DNA of 64,000 bases from Paenibacillus glacialis (GTDB taxonomy: Bacteria; Bacillota; Bacilli; Paenibacillales; Paenibacillaceae). This document shows, piece after piece, positions 61,231-64,000 of this stretch; position 1 is the stretch's first letter; every line of letters begins with the position of its first letter. A program made the translations under genes and the position numbers. The stretch spans positions 124,001 to 188,000 of the forward strand of contig NZ_LVJH01000058.1 of the NCBI RefSeq assembly GCF_001637205.1. The letters run 5' to 3'. Below the pieces are notes generated by a model that worked only from the letters and a program-made list of their open reading frames with translations, searched no databases and was not told where the DNA came from.

Positions 61231-62181
61231 TTATCTATGCTTTATTTTATTGATGAATTCATTCTTCTTATCGGTCATTTCATGAATACTATTAATCAAC
61301 AGCCCATCTCGCTTATGTCCCTTCTCAATAAAGAACATAGACACTGCTCCTAATCCTACGTGAGTACCTACTGCCACACCCATTTGCATGATGAATATAT
61401 CACCTTTAAATGCTGTCTCTTGCCTGATCTTGTCCAACAAGTTATCAGCAATCTTTCTCTCCGAGGTGAATCCTATGATAATGAAATCTGTAACATCCCA
61501 ATCATTTCGCAGGTTAAATTCTTTTACATAATGGTTTAATACGCCTTTTAATCCTCTTTCCTTAGCTACGATAGCCCCTTTACCTTGTCTCATAGACATG
61601 ATTGGTTTAATTTTTAGAATCCTACCTATTAGAGCGCTAGCATTGGTAAGCCTTCCACTCTTGATTAGATGATTTAGATCATCTACACAGAGAAAGTGTT
61701 TTACACTATTTTTATAGGTCTCATTAAATTGTATTAATTCTTCAAAAGTAAATCCGTTCTCTCTCAACATAGCAGATTTCAACGTTAACCATCCGCTACC
61801 GTGACTCATAGATTTCGAATCTACGACATGAATTTTAATAGAAGAGTCCGGATGATCATCAAAAAAAGTTTCTTTTGCTATTTCAGCGGATTGAAAAGAT
61901 CCACTTGTACCACTCGACATACAAATACATAGTATCTCTGTGCATCCATCTTCTATTGCTTCATTTATGATGTTCAAATATTCTGTTGGGTTTGGCATCG
62001 ATGTCGTAGGGGCTTCTTCTAAATTTCCAAGGATCGCATAGAAATCATCAGGTTGTATATCTATCTTATCTCTACACTCTTGACCGTTTATCATTATCAT
62101 TAATGGGGCGATTCCGATGTTATATTTCTCAATCATTTCTTCTGTCAAATCACAAGTAGAGTCAGCCATAATCTTAATCAT
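61231..62181 (-). CDS. DegV-family fatty-acid-binding protein
   Basis: 316 aa. DegV motifs: IMADSTCDLTEEMIEKYNIG at the start, EEAPTTSMPNP, CMSSGTSGSFQSA (lipid carboxylate-binding Ser/Thr), DDLNHLIKSGRLTNASALIG, and a terminal GVAVGTHVGLGAVSMFFIEK. The family delivers fatty acids to the FakA kinase (FakB role) in Gram-positive bacteria; no FakA gene is in the window. GGGGG lies before the ATG and is itself preceded by a terminator-like hairpin in the leader. Confidence 0.92.
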   Translation of the reverse strand: MIKIMADSTCDLTEEMIEKYNIGIAPLMIMINGQECRDKIDIQPDDFYAILGNLEEAPTTSMPNPTEYLNIINEAIEDGCTEILCICMSSGTSGSFQSAEIAKETFFDDHPDSSIKIHVVDSKSMSHGSGWLTLKSAMLRENGFTFEELIQFNETYKNSVKHFLCVDDLNHLIKSGRLTNASALIGRILKIKPIMSMRQGKGAIVAKERGLKGVLNHYVKEFNLRNDWDVTDFIIIGFTSERKIADNLLDKIRQETAFKGDIFIMQMGVAVGTHVGLGAVSMFFIEKGHKRDGLLINSIHEMTDKKNEFINKIKHR

Positions 62182-62199
62182 CTTTGTCCCCCAAAGAAA

Positions 62200-62232
62200 A
62201 AGAAGTAGGGCGTAATTTCGTTCCCTACTTCT
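62200..62232 (-). terminator. Terminator-like hairpin in the DegV leader
   Basis: Minus strand: AGAAGTAGGG, 12-base loop, CCCTACTTCT, then TTTTCTTT and directly GGGGG, the ribosome-binding site. The upstream GNAT gene already has its own terminator at 62363-62395, so this one would act inside the DegV leader, as in attenuators. Confidence 0.6.
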
Positions 62233-62362
62233 CTTATATTTTTGTATATAAATTCTAGTATACTTAATTTTCTATAGACTAACTTAATACGTACCTAGCG
62301 TCAATGAAACTTGTCACTTATTGTCGATCTGTGAAATATCCTGTTCACCAACTATACACAAA

Positions 62363-62395
62363 AAGAACTGCTGACCATGAAGATCAGCAGTTCTT
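62363..62395 (-). terminator. Terminator after the GNAT gene
   Basis: Minus strand AAGAACTGCTGA, loop, TCAGCAGTTCTT, TTTGTG. It lies 37 bp after the stop. Confidence 0.85.
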
Positions 62396-62431
62396 TAGTA
62401 GGAAAAGACACAATACGTACATATTTGTTAT

Positions 62432-62908
62432 TTAATTGAATGACATCCAGATCGTATCCCCAACAACCTCAAACTGCTGCTTGTACCAGAAATTGCGTGA
62501 TGTCGTTATAGGATATACATACATTTTCTTATTAGGGTATTTCTCTTTAAGCCAATCTATAAAGAACGCCGCATAACCCTTACCTTCAAATTCTTTCAAT
62601 ACATCCAATGCTTCTATAAATAGAATATCTGTTTTGTTTTTAATATCTATATAGAAATCTTTTTGTAGATATCTCTCATCATCACTAAAGTAATCTTGTT
62701 CCGCCTTATGAACTAACTGCTTCCCACTTTTATATTCCCAAATCGCGGCATACCCGACCATATTATTGTCATCTTCAATGACATATAGTTCTTCAGGTAG
62801 TTCCGAAATATCCTTCTTACTCAATTCCCCGGAATGATAACCCGAGGTTAATTCAGCTAATACGGTTTGTAAGTCTTGATCAAATGATTTTGTAGTAATC
62901 GTAGGCAT
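62432..62908 (-). CDS. GNAT-family N-acetyltransferase
   Basis: 158 aa. The acetyl-CoA-binding region reads EALDVLKEFEGKGYAAFFID, with the family's G-x-G-x-A form shortened to EGKGYA, followed by KKMYVYPITTSRNFWYKQQF. The substrate cannot be told from sequence. AGGAGA precedes the ATG. It follows the DUF1801 gene by 17 bp and is likely cotranscribed with it. Confidence 0.8.
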   Translation of the reverse strand: MPTITTKSFDQDLQTVLAELTSGYHSGELSKKDISELPEELYVIEDDNNMVGYAAIWEYKSGKQLVHKAEQDYFSDDERYLQKDFYIDIKNKTDILFIEALDVLKEFEGKGYAAFFIDWLKEKYPNKKMYVYPITTSRNFWYKQQFEVVGDTIWMSFN

Positions 62909-62925
62909 TTTCGATCTCCTTTGTG

Positions 62926-63369
62926 CTATCTTTCACATTTTTCAATCCATTGTTCTACTGTTATTTTTTTACAAAGTTCTCCAATTAATGCATAAGGGAT
63001 TTGATCCATCTTCTTAAACCGAATACAACTTTTCCCCATATCTAGCTTGGTCTTCATATGTTTAGGATACTCTTGTACAAACCAATTTAACAGTTCTTGA
63101 TCTGCGTATACGCCCATGTGATACACAGCCACAAAGTTTTTTTGAGATGCAATACCCATAAATGGTAATGGTTCTTTGGGATTGCAATGGTATCCCGCTG
63201 GATAAAGTGTATGTGGCACTACATAACCAATCATTCCATAACCCATAGTCTCTTCAAATCCTTCTGGAAGGCTCTCAAGTATGACCTTTCTTAATTGTGC
63301 GATCACTGCCTTTCGTTCCTCGGGTATTTCATTTATATATTCATCTGGTGAACTAGCTTCATATCTCAC
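62926..63369 (-). CDS. DUF1801 domain-containing protein
   Basis: 147 aa. SPDEYINEIPEERKAVIAQL, FEETMGYGMIGYVVP, MDMGKSCIRF-like LDMGKSCIRFKKMDQIPYAL and IGELCKKITVEQW fit the DUF1801/YdhG family, small proteins of unknown biochemical role with an iron-sulfur-frataxin-like fold in some members. GTG at 63369 is chosen because AAGGAG stands eight bases upstream; the GTG at 63378 overlaps that site. Confidence 0.8.
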   Translation of the reverse strand: MRYEASSPDEYINEIPEERKAVIAQLRKVILESLPEGFEETMGYGMIGYVVPHTLYPAGYHCNPKEPLPFMGIASQKNFVAVYHMGVYADQELLNWFVQEYPKHMKTKLDMGKSCIRFKKMDQIPYALIGELCKKITVEQWIEKCER

Positions 63370-63550
63370 AATAATCACTCCTTATGCTCTACTCTTCCGA
63401 ACTTCAAGCAAGATTACTCATTTAATATTTGATTCTTGTCCATATTACGCTATAACAACATCACCTTTCAATAAAGAGCTTATACTCTACATGAATGTGG
63501 TATCCCATCCACTATTCTGATAAATAGATTAATTCATCCCCTATTATTTC

Positions 63551-64000
63551 TTACTTAAAATCAATAACCTGTGTGACAATAATTGATTTATTGTCTTCAA
63601 TCGTAATGCCAAGCCGTTTCCCAGAAGGGCTCCATGTCAGCGGATACTTAGGATAGTAAGCCATACCAACTGGGGAATAAGATGAACCTAAGGGCGATAC
63701 CTTACCCGAAGCGGAATCGAATATATATACTCCATTCATCCCACTTTTCTCTGTGGTATACACGTCGAAAGCAAGCCTTGATGAATCTGGTGACCAAGCT
63801 AAATACGACATTAATTCACCTTTAGCGATTAACGAACCTTTCTGACTACCTACGGAATCATAGATGATTAGCTCAGTACCTAGCTTGCCCGGAGCACTTA
63901 CGGTAGTAACTGCGATATGCTTACTATCTGGTGATATCTCGAAGTCCCATACCCCCTCTACGAGGATGGATGGCTGTGTCTTCCCCGCCTCCAAATATTT
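63551..64000 (-). CDS. C-terminal part of a TolB/WD40-like beta-propeller protein (cut by window edge)
   Basis: The minus strand is open from the window edge to a stop at 63551, 149 codons. Blade motifs typical of PD40/TolB propellers recur: VWDFEISPDSKHIAV, YLAWSPDSSRLAFDVY and YPLTWSPSGKRLGITIE. No start lies inside the window; a TTG at 63994 is just an internal codon. Signal peptide and any partner domain are out of view, so the role is open. The spacer 63370-63550 shows no other gene. Confidence 0.75.
   Translation of the reverse strand, partial: KYLEAGKTQPSILVEGVWDFEISPDSKHIAVTTVSAPGKLGTELIIYDSVGSQKGSLIAKGELMSYLAWSPDSSRLAFDVYTTEKSGMNGVYIFDSASGKVSPLGSSYSPVGMAYYPKYPLTWSPSGKRLGITIEDNKSIIVTQVIDFK

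Noticed and set aside
61117..61353. Plus-strand frame bridging the GH85 end and DegV
   Set aside because: Runs through the terminator and antisense to DegV.

Overview
The window looks like the chromosome of a Paenibacillus or close relative. It is a low-GC Gram-positive endospore former: it carries a CotF-type spore-coat gene, purine-rich Shine-Dalgarno sites with frequent GTG/TTG starts, an S-layer-anchored (SLH) chitinase, stalk-domain secreted proteins, perfect cre sites, a CIRCE element and Fur boxes of the B. subtilis 7-1-7 type. No rRNA, tRNA, CRISPR array or intact mobile element was seen.

Layout. 1-1776: the start of a secreted protein and a CotF-like coat protein. 1950-9891: a locus with a perfect Fur box at each end. 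It holds a LysR regulator and, converging on it, a seven-gene minus-strand operon (FmdE-like protein, two related amidotransferase-fold-like proteins, oligopeptide/metal-chelate binding lipoprotein, permease, permease-ATPase fusion, ATPase). This is the best candidate here for an undescribed system, probably iron-repressed metal or chelate uptake. 10071-13712: DUF4261 protein, aromatic-acid-exporter-like membrane protein, polysaccharide deacetylase, small basic protein. 13998-22255: S9 peptidase, RCC1-like secreted protein, Sfp-type phosphopantetheinyl transferase beside a histidine-kinase relic, RluF, ASCH, WYL and DinB proteins. 22453-28852: HtpG under a CIRCE element, HEAT-repeat protein, DEAD-box helicase, HemAT-like oxygen sensor, KDPG aldolase next to a kinase remnant.

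29227-34130: small coiled-coil protein, zinc-ribbon membrane protein and a sugar ABC importer (binding protein plus two permeases, no ATPase). 34229-38194: an FnIII/GH18/SLH chitinase, then about 0.8 kb of non-coding DNA with a decayed gene end. 39011-49083: a beta-1,2-glucooligosaccharide (sophorooligosaccharide) utilisation locus, with a divergent importer, GH3 beta-glucosidase, GH94 1,2-beta-oligoglucan phosphorylase and LacI regulator; four AAACGTTT operators lie in the divergent region. 49274-52874: MarR-ATPase-FtsX-type permease operon.

53133-61172: GH20 N-acetylglucosaminidase, a gene graveyard (IS3 relic, frameshifted genes), an orphan RHS tip with an alpha/beta-hydrolase toxin domain broken by one frameshift, a putative membrane immunity protein, and a secreted GH85 endo-beta-N-acetylglucosaminidase with a cre site and a duplicated 61-bp leader. 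61231-64000: DegV, GNAT and DUF1801 proteins and the end of a beta-propeller protein.

Functionally the window is dominated by glycan scavenging. GH18, GH85 and GH20 enzymes act on chitin and N-glycans outside and inside the cell. Two importers without their own ATPase bring in oligosaccharides, presumably sharing an MsmX-type ATPase encoded elsewhere, and the GH3/GH94 pair phosphorolyses beta-1,2-glucans. All functions are inferred from sequence reading; no database search was run.
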